A program made the translations under genes and the position numbers. Positions 6,347-7,074 of a stretch of 7,074 nt of DNA are shown piece by piece. The DNA is taken from assembly GCA_007118525.1 (NCBI GenBank), contig SKRK01000275.1:1-7074 (forward strand). Direction: 5' to 3'. How positions within the stretch are numbered: the first letter of the stretch is position 1; each line of letters begins with the position of its first letter. The stretch is from Balneolaceae bacterium. GTDB taxonomy: Bacteria > Bacteroidota > Rhodothermia > Balneolales > Balneolaceae. The notes under the pieces were generated by a model that did no database searches, was not told the DNA's origin, and saw only the letters and a list, made by a program, of their open reading frames with translations.

Positions 6347-6436
6347 CCGACACAGATATCAAGTGACTATCCTACGGGAAATAATTAAGATAGAAGCCCC
6401 TCTGGTAACTAAAACTTAACTTAAAAACAGAGAACT

Positions 6437-6871
6437 ATGAGAAAATACACGATAGCCGTATTGGCAATAATGGGTTCAATACTATTTACAGGTTGTTACC
6501 ATGCACAAATTACAACCGGCATGGAGCCATCAACTGAGGTTTATGAACAAACATTCGCTTCTTCCTGGATCTATGGCCTTGTGCCACCCAGTGTGGTTGA
6601 AGCGCAAAATCATTGCCGCAATGGCGTGGCCCGCGTTGAAACACGGCTAAGTTTCGTAAATCAGCTGGTAGGGATGCTAAGTTTTGGTATTTACACACCA
6701 ATGCACATCAAAGTAACTTGTGCCTCATCGAGAGCAGATATTCCAACTGATCGTTCAACTATGTATACGATAAACAGTGACGATTCGGAAGATGTTATCA
6801 GCAGCACACTATCCAAAGCAGTTGAAAAATCTCTCAAGGACAGTGAACCTTTTTATCTTGAGATGAAGTAG
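6437..6871 (+). CDS. Bor-like lipoprotein with C-terminal extension
   Basis: A 144-residue lipoprotein. The signal has Arg2-Lys3, a hydrophobic core (5-17) and a lipobox Phe-Thr-Gly-Cys with the lipidated Cys at 20. The centre resembles phage lambda Bor: VETRLSFVNQLVGMLSFGIYTPM (67-89, quoted in parts: VETRLSFVN, then GIYTP) lies where Bor has a Thr-x-x-x-x-Phe-Val-Asn and Gly-Ile-Tyr-Thr-Pro block. Cys60 and Cys95 lie at the places of Bor's two mature cysteines, so a conserved disulfide is likely. Bor is a small outer-membrane lipoprotein linked to serum resistance in E. coli lysogens; this role should not be carried over to an environmental bacterium. About 45 further residues (100-144), acidic and Ser-rich and then helical, go beyond the usual Bor end. 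No phage genes lie beside it. The ATG is preceded by a weak AGAGAA; a strong terminator follows, so it is monocistronic. Confidence 0.85.
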   Translation: MRKYTIAVLAIMGSILFTGCYHAQITTGMEPSTEVYEQTFASSWIYGLVPPSVVEAQNHCRNGVARVETRLSFVNQLVGMLSFGIYTPMHIKVTCASSRADIPTDRSTMYTINSDDSEDVISSTLSKAVEKSLKDSEPFYLEMK

Positions 6872-6894
6872 TAAGAAAGGTTGTTTCAAATTGG

Positions 6895-6929
6895 AAACCC
6901 GGCATTCTACTGAATTCCGGGTTTTTTTT
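6895..6929 (+). terminator. Intrinsic terminator of the Bor-like gene
   Basis: AAACCCGG (6895-6902) pairs perfectly with CCGGGTTT (6917-6924). After one mismatch the stem continues for four more pairs (6904-6907 with 6912-6915) to a TACT loop. A run of eight T (6922-6929) follows at once. It begins 23 bases after the stop codon, a textbook Rho-independent terminator. Confidence 0.92.
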
Positions 6930-6970
6930 ACATTGTAGCGTTCCGATTTAGTCCGCATTCTGTTGTTTTT

Positions 6971-7002
6971 TTTGTCCCTGCCATTATCTTCCCCTACATT
7001 CT
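6971..7002 (+). promoter_or_regulatory. Candidate Bacteroidota-type promoter for the gene leaving on the right
   Basis: TTTG (6971-6974) and TACATTCT (6995-7002) resemble the -33 TTTG and -7 TAnnTTTG boxes, with a 20-base gap that suits them; the last two bases of the -7 box differ. It would give a leader of about 30 bases before the ATG at 7036. The T-rich setting weakens the call. Confidence 0.28.
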
Positions 7003-7035
7003 TCGCAAATAGAAAACCTCTCACATCCATTGACT

Positions 7036-7074
7036 ATGCGTTCCATTCAGAAACAGATCAAACTTTCTCCCAAA
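7036..7074 (+). CDS. Start of a gene cut by the right edge; N-terminus faintly YjbQ-like
   Basis: An ATG at 7036 opens a frame of 13 codons that runs to the edge: MRSIQKQIKLSPK. It lies downstream of the terminator of the preceding gene and of a possible promoter, so a separate transcript would begin here. The pattern Gln-Lys-x-Ile-x-Leu-x-Pro-Lys near the start is like that of YjbQ/UPF0047 proteins, which continue with a conserved Arg-Gly-Phe-His segment. Thirteen residues cannot settle this, and no clear Shine-Dalgarno is present. I am moderately sure that a gene starts here and unsure of its family. Confidence 0.45.
   Translation, partial: MRSIQKQIKLSPK

Larger units (their letters stand above)
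6116..6436. other. Divergent intergenic region, 321 bp, AT-rich, no gene seen
   Basis: The region separates two divergently transcribed genes and should hold both promoters. I find no open frame with a plausible start and no tRNA-like fold or recognisable riboswitch. A 9-bp inverted repeat (6186-6194 with 6270-6278) is within chance expectation. The stretch after the candidate -10 box at 6341 would form a leader of roughly 85 bases for the Bor-like gene; it contains no obvious regulatory hairpin. Confidence 0.6.

Noticed and set aside
6809..7030. 73-codon reverse frame over the end of the Bor-like gene and its terminator
   Set aside because: It runs antisense through a strong intrinsic terminator and the Bor-like coding region; the product is Lys/Arg/Asn-rich with no recognisable features.
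1..7074. A defence system, biosynthetic cluster or mobile island
   Set aside because: Genes alternate strands, each matches a common household or envelope family, and no integrase, transposase, nuclease or toxin-antitoxin pair is visible.

Overview
The window reads as ordinary chromosome from a free-living member of the FCB group. Bacteroidota in the broad sense, for example Balneolota or Rhodothermota, fits best. This is inferred from gene style: two short-signal lipoproteins, one of a type common in Bacteroidota, a large AidB-like acyl-CoA dehydrogenase, an M20 hydrolase of the long secreted kind, and mostly weak ribosome binding sites. I see no phage, plasmid, insertion-sequence, CRISPR, tRNA or rRNA signature.

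Layout. (1) The 3' part of an M20 metallo-hydrolase gene (+) enters from the left edge and ends at 754. (2) A MerA/RclA-like FAD disulfide oxidoreductase (-, 815-2173) converges on it. (3) An AT-rich divergent spacer leads to a 270-residue lipoprotein (+, 2351-3163). (4) An SDR-family protein (+, 3324-4100) belongs to the subgroup that lacks the YxxxK catalytic pair. (5) A 350-bp convergent gap (4101-4450) holds no credible gene but is dense in repeats: a 16-bp perfect palindrome, a 67-nt imperfect hairpin, two copies of a 29-bp module and a tandem 10-mer. (6) An AidB-like acyl-CoA dehydrogenase (-, 4451-6115) has an unusually clear Shine-Dalgarno. (7) A 321-bp upstream region leads to a Bor-like lipoprotein (+, 6437-6871), closed by a strong intrinsic terminator. 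(8) The first 13 codons of a further gene (+) run off the right edge and faintly resemble the start of YjbQ-family proteins.

The genes do not form one evident pathway or operon. Strands alternate, and each gene looks separately transcribed. Shared themes are only general: redox and lipid metabolism (oxidoreductase, SDR, acyl-CoA dehydrogenase) and envelope lipoproteins. I found no convincing new multi-gene system. The least explained item is the structured repeat block between the SDR and acyl-CoA dehydrogenase genes. The next most interesting are the Bor-like protein with a C-terminal extension and the SDR with a degenerate active site.
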